A stretch of 64,000 nucleotides of DNA, taken from positions 1,822,001 to 1,886,000 of the forward strand of contig NZ_CP092333.1 of the NCBI RefSeq assembly GCF_018595675.2, given 5' to 3'. Shown one piece after another: positions 1 to 8,798 of this stretch. The notes below the pieces were generated by a model, which searched no databases, was not told where the DNA came from, and was given only the letters and a program-made list of their open reading frames with translations. This DNA is from Flavihumibacter fluvii. GTDB lineage: Bacteria > Bacteroidota > Bacteroidia > Chitinophagales > Chitinophagaceae. The position numbers and the translations under genes were made by a program. How positions within the stretch are numbered: position 1 is the first letter of the stretch; each line of letters begins with the position of its first letter.

Positions 1-1262
1 GCATGCGCAGTTCGCCATCCACTACCGTAGAGTCATCCCCTTCGAAAAAACTGGTGATACCTGTGGCCAGGCCCTGGGCCTGCAGGTTAACGCCGGTGAA
101 GTGACCCTTGCCCTTAACAGCAAGCATGGTAAAAGGCTTGCCGAGCGCAACAGGGTTCTCCCTGTTCCAATGGGCATAGAACTTACCTTCTTTTTCCGGG
201 TCCCGCTTAATTGCACTGAACAATACACTACTGGTCATACTGATCACGCCTTGCGCTTTACTCCATTCGCTTTTCCTGTACACCAATTCGATTTTTGCAG
301 AACGGTCAAACGGCATGGGAAACAAAGAATAAAAGCGTTTCCCATCAGACCCTGCCATCAAACCCTGCATGGATGCCCTGCCAAATGAGAAGCCAAAAAA
401 ATCAGCCAGCGGACAATATACCGCCGGATCAATATCCCCGTCCCAGGTGATTTTAAGATCGATGCTTTTGGCCAATGTATCTAACCGGACAGCAGAGATC
501 AATTCCAATCCCCGGATGCGACCGGCTTCATTGCCCTGGTATATTGTAGTGGTTGTTCCTGGTGTAAGGCTGATGTTTTTTTTTAATTTCCGTAATTGGT
601 GAACTGGTATACAAATTTCTGGCGGTCAACTTCTCCTGGCTCCAGGTATTCCTTAGCTGTTCCAGGGCTTTCTTTTCTTCAGCATCGAGCTGAAAGGAAA
701 AACTTTTCACCTTTGTTGATGCCGGATACAAATGATAGCCCACCTGGTGGAAGCGGGTTATCTTTCCCCGTAAAACAATTTTACAGAATTTACCAAACGG
801 TATGGGCAGGTAACAGTAATATCCACCCAGTTGGTTAGCACAAAGCGGCGCAACAAAAGGGAATACCTTACCCGTGAAAAGGTCGATATAACGGATAGAA
901 AAGGCGGCGCGTGCACTATCATCAATAAAAAAATCCAGGGTATCTTCTGTTGGTGTTGGCGTCCAAATGCGGTTAATCACACCCGGCCCCTGCTGTTCAA
1001 AGATCACCAAAGAACTGTCCGGATTCCGGCGGACAAAGGAATAAGTTCCGTTGAATCCATCATTATTCATACCGGTGCGATCATAGGTAGATACCTGTGC
1101 TGCATAAGTATTTCCGGCATATACCGGCAATGCAGAAAAGTCGTAGAACTGCTGTAAATAAGCAGCCAGCCTGTAGGGTTGTTGATGGTCAGCCTGCCTT
1201 TGTGCCATTACTGGTAATCCGGCAACTGCCCATAAGATGGAAAAAAATACTGCTTTGTTCAT
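1..1262 (-). pseudogene. GH172/DUF2961 family protein, frameshifted and cut by the window edge
   Basis: Probable secreted glycoside hydrolase of the DUF2961 (GH172) family. The reading starts at the ATG ending at 1262, which gives a clean signal peptide (MNKAVFFSILWAV...PVMAQ). A longer in-frame ATG at 1340 lies within the upstream terminator and is unlikely. The first frame stops at 528, but the homologous reading continues to position 1 in another frame with family-like sequence (TWDGDIDPAVYCPLADFFG, then GHFTGVNLQAQG and FFEGDD). The two frames meet at nine consecutive A on the coding strand (576-584); eight A would restore one continuous protein. The gene sits downstream of a SusCD pair, which fits a glycan-related role. 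It could be a true pseudogene, a slippage-switched gene or a sequencing error. The family call is good; the substrate is unknown. Confidence 0.75.
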
Positions 1263-1324
1263 TGCCAGGTTTTTAAACAATCTAAACAATATCCCTAAAA
1301 AAAAGAGCAGGAATACCTGGTGCC

Positions 1325-1354
1325 AAAAAAAATCCCCCAAACTGCCTTTGGGGG
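1325..1354 (-). terminator. Rho-independent terminator after the SusD gene
   Basis: On the minus strand an 8-bp stem (CCCCCAAA / TTTGGGGG arms, 5-nt loop) is followed by a run of eight T. It begins 26 bases after the SusD stop codon and ends the SusCD operon before the GH172 gene, which therefore probably has its own promoter. Confidence 0.85.
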
Positions 1355-1379
1355 ATGTGCCAACATTAACCTATCTAAC

Positions 1380-2690
1380 CTACTGTTCTGTATTCGGTAA
1401 AGGGAATTCACTCCACACATCGTCATCGGTCCTGTCTATTGGCAGGGTTGACAGGAGGTCATACCTGCGCATGTCAATCCACCGATGTCCTTCAAAAAAC
1501 AGGGAATAACGCCGTTGCTCCAGCATTTCAGTGATCAATGCCGATTGTGTAACTGCTCCCGCATATGGAAGTAAATTATGTTCTGTGCGAATCCTGTTCA
1601 GCGCTGTCACTGCATCTGTCAATCCGGCTCCACCCAGTTGAATATTCGCTTCAGCGAAAATCAGGAGGAGTTCTTCATTCCTGATAATGGGAACAGGCGC
1701 GGTACTTGAAGTATATACCCAAACATCGTGATCGCTGGTAAGGCCACTGCTGGTAGCTGGTGAAGTCCGTAAACTGGCTTTGTTGATCCGGTCATCACCG
1801 GCTTCAATTTCAGAAGTATATGTCGGGTGTGCCAGCCTGACCTCGCCCGCCTGGTTCTGCGGAAAGAAGGCCGGGTTCAACTGGTCTCCGGTTCCTGTTC
1901 CGAATACATTGTAAACACCAGTAGAAAAATCACCCAGTGGCGCGAAGAAAGATTCATTCACTGCTGTAAGTGCAGCGGCCCATTCCTTGCGGTAAATGGC
2001 CACCCTTGCTGCCAGGGCACGGTTGAATTTGATCAGTCCGGCTGCATCTGTAAATCCACTAAAACCTGCGGATAAGGGGAAGGATATTGTAGCGCCTGAA
2101 AGGTCTGTTCTGGCCTCATCGAGTATGGCGGCAATAGACGTTAGTGCTTCGGTTTTTCCAACGATAGGTCCTAACTGATTTGGATCTGCTACATCAATCC
2201 TGATCCCATTTTTATCGGTCAGGTTCAGGATCAGTAATAACTGGTAAGCTTTGATGGTTTTGGCAAAACCCTGGTACCCTTTCTTTTCAGCATCTGATAT
2301 AAGGGTTGAATTGGCTGCTGCCTCTTCCAGTACATTACAGTTCTTCACCACACGGTAACGGCTGCTCCAGACATTGGTGATATAAAAACCGGAACTGCTC
2401 AGGGTTGAGGCTCCACCGCCCAGCAGATCGGTTACATAACGAGGATCTGCACCCGAAAAACGGTACATTTCACGGCCAACTGCACCGATATCATCAAGGT
2501 ATAAACCCAGGTTATTCCGCATGGCGGATTCGGTGCCACTCACCAGGTTATTCAACTGGTCCTTGGTGGCATTTTCCAGGAAGTCCTCAACAGTTGGACT
2601 ATTCAGGTTACCATATTCCTTCTTACAGGAAGAAATTGTGAGGGCAACCAGTAACAGTGCGATCAGATGTATATTGATAATTTTTTTCAT
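1380..2690 (-). CDS. SusD/RagB-family nutrient-uptake lipoprotein
   Basis: Surface-exposed substrate-binding partner of the SusC-type porin encoded 18 bases upstream. The 436-residue protein opens with a lipoprotein signal ending in ISSC, with Cys22 as the lipidation site. The body has the alpha-helical SusD look, and the C-terminal part carries the typical LNRIRTEHNL and EQRRYSLFFEGHRWIDMRRY segments seen in SusD/RagB proteins. It is somewhat shorter than the usual 480-600 residues. The pair is co-transcribed with AhpD-like proteins and an MFS carrier rather than with several glycoside hydrolases, so the ligand may not be a polysaccharide. Family assignment is firm; the ligand cannot be read from sequence. 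Confidence 0.92.
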   Translation of the reverse strand: MKKIINIHLIALLLVALTISSCKKEYGNLNSPTVEDFLENATKDQLNNLVSGTESAMRNNLGLYLDDIGAVGREMYRFSGADPRYVTDLLGGGASTLSSSGFYITNVWSSRYRVVKNCNVLEEAAANSTLISDAEKKGYQGFAKTIKAYQLLLILNLTDKNGIRIDVADPNQLGPIVGKTEALTSIAAILDEARTDLSGATISFPLSAGFSGFTDAAGLIKFNRALAARVAIYRKEWAAALTAVNESFFAPLGDFSTGVYNVFGTGTGDQLNPAFFPQNQAGEVRLAHPTYTSEIEAGDDRINKASLRTSPATSSGLTSDHDVWVYTSSTAPVPIIRNEELLLIFAEANIQLGGAGLTDAVTALNRIRTEHNLLPYAGAVTQSALITEMLEQRRYSLFFEGHRWIDMRRYDLLSTLPIDRTDDDVWSEFPLPNTEQ

Positions 2691-2708
2691 GATACTCAGT
2701 TTTAAAAA

Positions 2709-5651
2709 TTAGAAATCAAACGCAATATGGAACATGGCACGTTTAGAAGCCGGGAACGGATCAACATCAATACCTGTTGAGAAGCCGGTTCCGAAATTGG
2801 ATACTTCCGGATCATATCCCGCATAGTTGGTAATGGTGATGTAGTTGTTCAATGAAACGCCCACCCTGATTGCTTTCAGTGCCTTTACAGGCAACTGGTT
2901 GAAGGTATAATACATGCCGATTTCCCGGAACCTCAGGTAACCAGAATTCTGCACAAACTCAACCGCTGTAGAACCGATCTTCATGATCCTGTCGAGGCCG
3001 TCCGGTGTGCCGTTTTTATTATCATCATTATCAAAATCAACGCTTGTACCCCCCAGGTCATTCAGGAGGTTGGTGAGGTTAACGTTATCCCCTTTATATT
3101 TCCAATGCACCAGGAAACGGAAACTGAGCTTGTTCTTAAATGTAATTTCATTGAAACTGTTCATCTGGAATCTAGGCTCCTGGTCACCCCATACTTTAAT
3201 TGGTGGATTGTATCCGGCTTCATCGGTAAGGCCAATGATCTGGGTGGCTGATTTTCCTTGTTCAATCTGGAATGTTCCCAGGGCTACACCAAAGGAACCC
3301 AGTTGTACGGGTGGAATATCCAGCCTGGTCACTTCAGAACGGTTGAACCAGAAATTGACAGAGCTGGTCCACTTCACATTTTTCGTCACAACAGGCTGGG
3401 CATTTAATCCGATCTCAATTCCACTGTTCCTCAGGTCACCGGCATTCACCCATTGTGTGGTAAACCCGGATGAAGAGGGCAGTGTATTCTGCAACAGGAA
3501 GTCATAGACTTTCTTGTTATAATAACTAAACTCCATGCTCAACCGACCTTTGAAAATACTGAAGTCAATACCTGCTTCGAGTTCGGTCTGGCGTTCGGGT
3601 TTGATATCTTTTTGTCCCTGTTGAATGCTTACAACAGAACCCGGTAACCCGGTTATATTAGATACCGGCATCGCTGTAAACTTACTGCCATAAGCCGGGG
3701 AGTTACCTGCCTCGCCGTATGCAGCCCGTACTTTGACGTTTTCAAAGAAACTACCCTTCCAGAAACTCATCCGTGTAAGGTTCCAGGAAACGCCGGCCTT
3801 AGGATATGTATAGAATTTTTCAGGATCCCCATTATTGGTGGAACGGTCAAAACGCAGGCCGGCTGTTAAAGTGATGGCGTCGATAATACTGGCCTCTTCC
3901 TGGATGAACACACCATTATCCTGCACTTTCGTCCTGAATTGCTGGGCTGTTAAAGCGCCGGCCTGGTCAACGTTTGACTGGCCCGAGATCACTTGCGTGG
4001 CAACATTCAGCAGGTTATTATAGTCACCGGTTTCCTGGGTTATGCCGGCAGAGGTTGTTAGTGTTAATTTTTCAGAAGGTGTGTAGTTATTCACCAGGGA
4101 CAGGATATAATTGGTGTTCAGGTTTTTGGTAAACCCCTGGATGGAAGTTCCTTTGTTGACCGTCTGGAACTGCAATGAGCTCGGGAACAGTGCGTTGGTA
4201 TTCAGGTTGTAAAAATCAAATCCACCTCTTCCAATAAACCTTGTGATGGACTTCGCCCTTTTCAATAAGACTGCATCAAGGTTAATACCGGTTACAAAAC
4301 GATTTACGGCTTCATTATTCGTCATTTTGTCGCGGGTCTCAAGCGGGTTGGATGCTGCATACCGGTTCCTTGGATAATTACCATTTGCATCAGGATGCAA
4401 TTCAGTAAAGCTGGGCGTGGACGATAAGGCTATGCCATAGGTAACACCATTGTTGTCATTTCCTGTCAAACCACGGTCAGCACTGGAGTTCACGTAATTC
4501 GTACTGATCCCGATCTTGATATTATCAGTGATGCGATGGTCTACGTTCAGGCGGAAGCTGCTATTTGCGTAACCAGTGCGGGCAATAATACCTTCTTCAT
4601 TTTTTGTTGCGGCTGAAAAATAAAAACTGGTCTTATCAGAGCCGCCGTTCATACTTAATACACTGTTCCTGGTGAACCCGGTTTCGCCATACATTTCCTT
4701 TTCGTAATTATATATTTTCCCGGCAGCAGCGGCTGCTTTATATTCTTCCACATCCCAGCCCTGGGCCTGCACGTTTTGTTCGTTCAGTTGACGGGTGCCC
4801 AATAATTTGCGGACCTGTACAAAACCCAGGTCCTGGGCAAAGCTGATTTTAGTCCTGCCCTGTTTACCCCGTTTGGTGGTGATTATAATCACCCCGGCGG
4901 CGGCTTTAGAGCCATAGATCGCTGCCGCAGAGGCTCCTTTCAAAATTTCAATATTTTCAATATCCTCTCCCCTCAGGTCTGCGATCCTGCTGGAGGGGTT
5001 ATCCTGGGTGGATGCATTACCGCCCGTAGCAGCAGAGGTCACCGCATTTAAACCGGCTGAAGTGGCTGTATTATCCATGAAAACGCCATCCACTACATAC
5101 AAGGGTTGGGTGTTACCAAAGATGGACGTAACACCGCGCAATTTCACGGAAATACCGCCACCCGGGGCACCGGTATTCGCATTGATATAAGCACCGGGGA
5201 TTTTTCCGTTCAGGGCAGCATCAAAGGTTTGTGCTGGTGCTGTCCCCTGCAATTGCTTACTGGAAATTGTCGCAATAGAGTTGGCCAGGTTCCTTCTTTT
5301 AACACTGGTGGCCAATCCGGTTACCACCACTTCTTCCAACCTGGAAACGTCTTCCTGGAGTTTGATCTCCAGGTCCGTTGTAGTGCTGTTCACATTGAGG
5401 GTTTGTGATTTATACCCGGTATAACTGATCAACAGGCTCACATCACCATTAACTGTCAATGTAAAACGCCCATCATTATCAGTAGTGGTAACAATTGATG
5501 TTTTCAGCACAGAAATATTTACGGGAGTCAAAGGGTTTTTGTTCAGGTCAGTTACTCTTCCGGTAATCACCCTTTCCTGGGCAAGCAACCGGTCGGGTAA
5601 ACATAAAATAGTCAGCAGTGCCACTGCAAACAAAATCAGCTGTCTCATCAT
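2709..5651 (-). CDS. SusC/RagA-family TonB-linked outer membrane protein
   Basis: TonB-dependent outer membrane transporter that, with the following SusD lipoprotein, moves a ligand into the periplasm. The 980-residue protein has a signal peptide ending at LLAQ, an N-terminal carboxypeptidase-regulatory-like beta domain (about residues 28-105, ITGRVTD...), the EEVVVTG motif near residue 107, a plug domain (GVTSIFGNTQPLYVVDGVF), and a beta-barrel ending in the terminal Phe of HIAFDF. This is the standard SusC architecture and full length. It starts 42 bases downstream of an AhpD-like gene on the same strand, with no clear terminator between them, so it is probably part of one operon. Met1 or Met2 could be the start. 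Confidence 0.95.
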   Translation of the reverse strand: MMRQLILFAVALLTILCLPDRLLAQERVITGRVTDLNKNPLTPVNISVLKTSIVTTTDNDGRFTLTVNGDVSLLISYTGYKSQTLNVNSTTTDLEIKLQEDVSRLEEVVVTGLATSVKRRNLANSIATISSKQLQGTAPAQTFDAALNGKIPGAYINANTGAPGGGISVKLRGVTSIFGNTQPLYVVDGVFMDNTATSAGLNAVTSAATGGNASTQDNPSSRIADLRGEDIENIEILKGASAAAIYGSKAAAGVIIITTKRGKQGRTKISFAQDLGFVQVRKLLGTRQLNEQNVQAQGWDVEEYKAAAAAGKIYNYEKEMYGETGFTRNSVLSMNGGSDKTSFYFSAATKNEEGIIARTGYANSSFRLNVDHRITDNIKIGISTNYVNSSADRGLTGNDNNGVTYGIALSSTPSFTELHPDANGNYPRNRYAASNPLETRDKMTNNEAVNRFVTGINLDAVLLKRAKSITRFIGRGGFDFYNLNTNALFPSSLQFQTVNKGTSIQGFTKNLNTNYILSLVNNYTPSEKLTLTTSAGITQETGDYNNLLNVATQVISGQSNVDQAGALTAQQFRTKVQDNGVFIQEEASIIDAITLTAGLRFDRSTNNGDPEKFYTYPKAGVSWNLTRMSFWKGSFFENVKVRAAYGEAGNSPAYGSKFTAMPVSNITGLPGSVVSIQQGQKDIKPERQTELEAGIDFSIFKGRLSMEFSYYNKKVYDFLLQNTLPSSSGFTTQWVNAGDLRNSGIEIGLNAQPVVTKNVKWTSSVNFWFNRSEVTRLDIPPVQLGSFGVALGTFQIEQGKSATQIIGLTDEAGYNPPIKVWGDQEPRFQMNSFNEITFKNKLSFRFLVHWKYKGDNVNLTNLLNDLGGTSVDFDNDDNKNGTPDGLDRIMKIGSTAVEFVQNSGYLRFREIGMYYTFNQLPVKALKAIRVGVSLNNYITITNYAGYDPEVSNFGTGFSTGIDVDPFPASKRAMFHIAFDF

Positions 5652-5693
5652 CGTAGTTTTTGGTTTGTAAATAGATAAAGTTTAATGAATAGG

Positions 5694-6299
5694 TCAGGTT
5701 CCTGGTTGGCGTGTGGTTAAAATGTGGTTGCCATATCCATTGTCGGCAATCTGTTGCGCGCGGAGCGGGTAAGAAGACATATCAGATGGCACCCGGGCGG
5801 ATAATCCATCAACATACCGGTTGAACAGGCAAAAAGCCGCAGCAATCAATACAGTATCGTGAATATCACGGTCTGTGGCCCCTGCTAACCTGGCTTTGTC
5901 GACATCTTCCCTGGTTACAGCTTTTCCGCTTTGCTGAACTTTGGCGGCAATGCCGAGGAGGGCTTTCAATTTTTCTGAAATTCCTGCCTGTTGGTAATCG
6001 GTCCTTACCTGGTTAACGAGTTCGCGGTCACCATCCAGGTAAATGCAGGCGATCTCTCCATGGGAATGGTGGCAGTAAAAGCAATCATTCAGGTAAGATA
6101 CATGCGTAGCGATCAATTCCCGTTCTGCCATGCTCAGGCCTTCGGAATCCCTTAACAAGGCATTTGCCAATTCCCCCAAAGCGGCTGCCGTATCCGGACG
6201 AAATGCCATCAGTCCGCGTATGCCCGGGAAATCATTATTCAGGGTAATATAAGGCTCGCGTATGGGTGCAATATCTTCCCTGGTCAAGGTGTTGTCCAT
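5694..6299 (-). CDS. AhpD-like / carboxymuconolactone decarboxylase family protein (copy C)
   Basis: Third of three paralogous AhpD-like proteins in this operon (201 residues). It keeps the family active-site layout: ERELIA followed by a CxxC pair and a histidine (Cys73, Cys76, His80 in CFYCHHSH). In AhpD this set passes electrons to a peroxidase partner or acts on a peroxide directly; which applies here is unknown. The C-terminal helix HDTVLIAA..FNRYVDGL is shared almost unchanged with the other two copies. The start at 6299 is preferred over upstream in-frame ATGs because an AAAGG sits six bases ahead of it and the longer version would run into the preceding gene. It has about 18 extra N-terminal residues compared with copies A and B. 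Confidence 0.85.
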   Translation of the reverse strand: MDNTLTREDIAPIREPYITLNNDFPGIRGLMAFRPDTAAALGELANALLRDSEGLSMAERELIATHVSYLNDCFYCHHSHGEIACIYLDGDRELVNQVRTDYQQAGISEKLKALLGIAAKVQQSGKAVTREDVDKARLAGATDRDIHDTVLIAAAFCLFNRYVDGLSARVPSDMSSYPLRAQQIADNGYGNHILTTRQPGT

Positions 6300-6318
6300 A
6301 TACATCCTTTGGTTTTGG

Positions 6319-6870
6319 TTAAATTGATTTGGGTTGCGGTGGTACATAGCCCTTTTCGGCCATCCTGGCGCCCATTTCGGCATAGACTGCCGGATCATCC
6401 GGTGTCCAGCTGGCAAGGCCATCCACATAGCGGTTGAACATAGAGAAAGTTGCTGCGATCAAAACAGTATCGTGGATTTCAAGATCAGTGGCGCCGAGTT
6501 CCCTGGCCATAGCGATCTCATTTTCCTGCACCGCATTTCCCAGGATCTGCACCTTGCCAGCAATGGTTAAAAGTGCTTTCATTTTTTCAGAAATACCGGA
6601 TCTTTCCATATCCTGCAACACTTCATCCACCAGGGATTTTTCATCGCCAAAGAGGCACCTGGAGGCAGCAGCGTGACTATCCCTGCAAAAGGCACAGTCG
6701 TTACGGTGTGATACATATGCTGCAATAAGTTCCCTTTCCGCTTCAGATAGCGGGGACGGTCCCCTTAATAATACCTGTGCCAGGTCATATAAGGGCTTTC
6801 CTGTTTCCGGCCTGAACAGCACGAGGCTCCTGATGCCAGGTATCCCTTCTTCAACATTGATATACGCCAT
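6319..6870 (-). CDS. AhpD-like / carboxymuconolactone decarboxylase family protein (copy B)
   Basis: Second of three paralogues (183 residues). CxxC and His are present (Cys59, Cys62, His66 in CAFCRDSH), preceded by AERELIA. It shares the opening pattern with copy A (VEEGIPGIRSL against LEEHLPGITGL) and the conserved HDTVLIAA helix near the C-terminus. The chosen ATG at 6870 begins MAYINVEEG and matches the N-terminus of copy A; the longer in-frame extension to 6942 would overlap the end of the MFS gene. Only seven bases separate it from the MFS stop, so it is co-transcribed. A peroxidase-related or thiol-disulfide role is inferred from the family. Confidence 0.86.
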   Translation of the reverse strand: MAYINVEEGIPGIRSLVLFRPETGKPLYDLAQVLLRGPSPLSEAERELIAAYVSHRNDCAFCRDSHAAASRCLFGDEKSLVDEVLQDMERSGISEKMKALLTIAGKVQILGNAVQENEIAMARELGATDLEIHDTVLIAATFSMFNRYVDGLASWTPDDPAVYAEMGARMAEKGYVPPQPKSI

Positions 6871-6877
6871 GATTTTT

Positions 6878-8143
6878 TTATTGAACGTTAAGTGGATGAT
6901 TAGTGAATTTTTTTGAAACAGTGCTGGCATCTTCCTTTGCAAAAAGGGTTACCCCTAAACCGAGCAGGAATACGAGCGAAAAAGTGAAGAGCGAATTACT
7001 GTAACCACCTAAGGCATGCACCAGCACACCTACAAACAATACAGCAGTAGCCGTGAAAATCCGGCCGATGTTAAAGCAAAACCCGGTGGCAGTTCCCCGG
7101 ATCCGGACCGGGAACAGGTTGGGAATATACACCGATAAAACACCCTGGCTTATCCCGAAGAACAGCGCCAGGACAAGGATCTCCGCATAAATAACCGGGG
7201 AGAAAACCGCATTTGTTTTAAATAATACGAAGGAAGCAAGCGCACATACGGCAAAGGAAAGTACCATTGACTTTCTCAATCCGATCGCATTGGTAATCCA
7301 TCCCGAAAGAAAGCCGCCGGTTAATCCGCCCATTCCCAGCATCATCATGCTCAGTCCGCGCTCTTTCTGGCCATCGCCGGTAACAATGAGGCTTTGGATC
7401 CAGGTCGGCAACCAGGAGAATATCGCCCAAAGGCCGATTAACATGGTGCCGAAAATGATGGAACCCACTACCAGGTCCCACCGGTGTGGAAGGGAAAATA
7501 TATTCTCTGTAGAGGTAGGTTTCCCAAGGATATCTGCCCTGTGAAATTTCCATTTATCCGATTCACGCAGCACCCAAACTGATAGCAGGGCAATGGCAAC
7601 CGGAATATACCCGATCATGAAACCCTGGCGCCAGGAAGAGACAAAATAATCGATGACGCCGGCCGAAAAAATACCCACCGGGATGGAGATCGTCAGGATA
7701 CCCACGAATATTGCCCGGCTTTTTTCCGGCCACACTTCCATCATTAAGATATTGGTGGTCACCAGGACCGCACCCAGGCCGAATCCACTGAAGAAGCGGC
7801 AGATGACCACACCCCACCAGGTTTCCATATAACCAGTTAAAATGGTGAAGAGACCGTAACAGGCAATCGAAAAGATCACGCCTGATTTCCTTCCCGCGCG
7901 GTCACTCAACCAGCCGGCAAAGAAGCCACCAAAAGCGCCACCGAAAACGAATACAGCATTGATGTAAGCACTGATGTAATTCATGTCTTCACTACTGGTG
8001 TCGCCCAACAGGTCCTTCACTGCAACAGGCAGGTAAACGCTCATCAGGGTGGATACGGTTCCGGCAAATGCGGTCCCAAAAAAACAAATCGCAAAGAGGG
8101 CCCAATGATAGGCCGTAATGCGTTCCTTTTGGATCGGGTTCAT
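6878..8143 (-). CDS. MFS transporter
   Basis: Inner-membrane carrier of 421 residues with about twelve hydrophobic segments. The signature loop between helices 2 and 3 is present (GWLSDRAGRK, near residue 81), and the half-repeat appears later as GWITNAIGLRK. The overall pattern resembles the sugar/aromatic-acid proton symporter branch of the superfamily, but the substrate cannot be assigned. Its ATG overlaps the stop of the preceding AhpD-like gene (ATGA, 8140-8143), which indicates translational coupling. Its position between AhpD-like copies A and B suggests it carries the compound, or its breakdown product, that those proteins handle. Confidence 0.9.
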   Translation of the reverse strand: MNPIQKERITAYHWALFAICFFGTAFAGTVSTLMSVYLPVAVKDLLGDTSSEDMNYISAYINAVFVFGGAFGGFFAGWLSDRAGRKSGVIFSIACYGLFTILTGYMETWWGVVICRFFSGFGLGAVLVTTNILMMEVWPEKSRAIFVGILTISIPVGIFSAGVIDYFVSSWRQGFMIGYIPVAIALLSVWVLRESDKWKFHRADILGKPTSTENIFSLPHRWDLVVGSIIFGTMLIGLWAIFSWLPTWIQSLIVTGDGQKERGLSMMMLGMGGLTGGFLSGWITNAIGLRKSMVLSFAVCALASFVLFKTNAVFSPVIYAEILVLALFFGISQGVLSVYIPNLFPVRIRGTATGFCFNIGRIFTATAVLFVGVLVHALGGYSNSLFTFSLVFLLGLGVTLFAKEDASTVSKKFTNHPLNVQ

Positions 8144-8706
8144 ACTGTTGATTTTAAATGGTCATAACCCTGCGGCAGGCGGTTGTAGCCATTATTTTTA
8201 AGCCGCTCACCAAGTGTTTTATAAAAGGCAGGGTCTGAAGGAGTCACCGTTGACAAGCCATCCACATACCGGTTGTACAGGCAGAATAATGCTGCTATTA
8301 AAACAGTGTCGTGAATTTCAATATCAGTGGCATCATTTTCTTTTGCCTCCAGGATGGCTTCGGGGGTCACATATTTTCCGCCTTTTTGTACCTGTGCAGC
8401 GATGGCCAGCAGGGCTTTCATTTTAGGGCTTACAGGTGCAGCATGCAGGTCATGTTTAACCAATTCGGCAGTGCTTTCTTCACCTAAAAACACATTGGCA
8501 GCAGCAGTATGTGCCGTGGTACAAAAAACACAGGCATTGCGATGCGAAACGATGGTGGCGATAAGTTCGCGTTCCCCTTCCGTTAAGGTGGAAGGTCCGC
8601 GTAGCAGTATTTGTGTTAACTCACGGATAGGGGCAGCCGTATCTTTTCTATATTCAAGCAATCCGGTAATACCGGGAAGATGCTCTTCCAGGGGAATGTA
8701 TGGCAT
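8140..8706 (-). CDS. AhpD-like / carboxymuconolactone decarboxylase family protein (copy A)
   Basis: First gene of the probable operon (188 residues). The redox motif is intact: EGERELIA, then Cys59-x-x-Cys62 and His66 (CVFCTTAH). The helix HDTVLIAALFCLYNRYVDGL near the C-terminus is shared with copies B and C. The ATG at 8706 (MPYIPLEEH) aligns with the start of copy B; the longer reading to 8748 adds an unrelated 14 residues. Its stop overlaps the MFS start by four bases. It is a candidate peroxidase-related enzyme; no direct sign of its substrate is visible. Confidence 0.86.
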   Translation of the reverse strand: MPYIPLEEHLPGITGLLEYRKDTAAPIRELTQILLRGPSTLTEGERELIATIVSHRNACVFCTTAHTAAANVFLGEESTAELVKHDLHAAPVSPKMKALLAIAAQVQKGGKYVTPEAILEAKENDATDIEIHDTVLIAALFCLYNRYVDGLSTVTPSDPAFYKTLGERLKNNGYNRLPQGYDHLKSTV

Positions 8707-8743
8707 GGTAATACATATAACATGAAATAAATAATTACAAGGC

Positions 8744-8769
8744 TGCAATCCATGCAGGCATGAATAGCA
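8744..8769. promoter_or_regulatory. Imperfect 26-bp palindrome in the leader of the AhpD-MFS-SusCD operon
   Basis: Inner arms CATGC and GCATG flank an AG centre, and outer arms TGC and GCA lie four bases further out on each side, giving a symmetric dimer-type site. It is 38 bases upstream of the first gene of the operon. No regulator gene is adjacent, so any protein partner is unknown. It could also be an RNA hairpin in the 5' leader. Confidence 0.4.
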
Positions 8770-8798
8770 ACCATCAATAAGCTGTCATTAAATATGTA

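Noticed and set aside
2983-3507. 174-aa plus-strand frame inside the SusC gene
   Set aside because: Antisense shadow of the SusC beta-barrel; composition and lack of any motif argue against coding.
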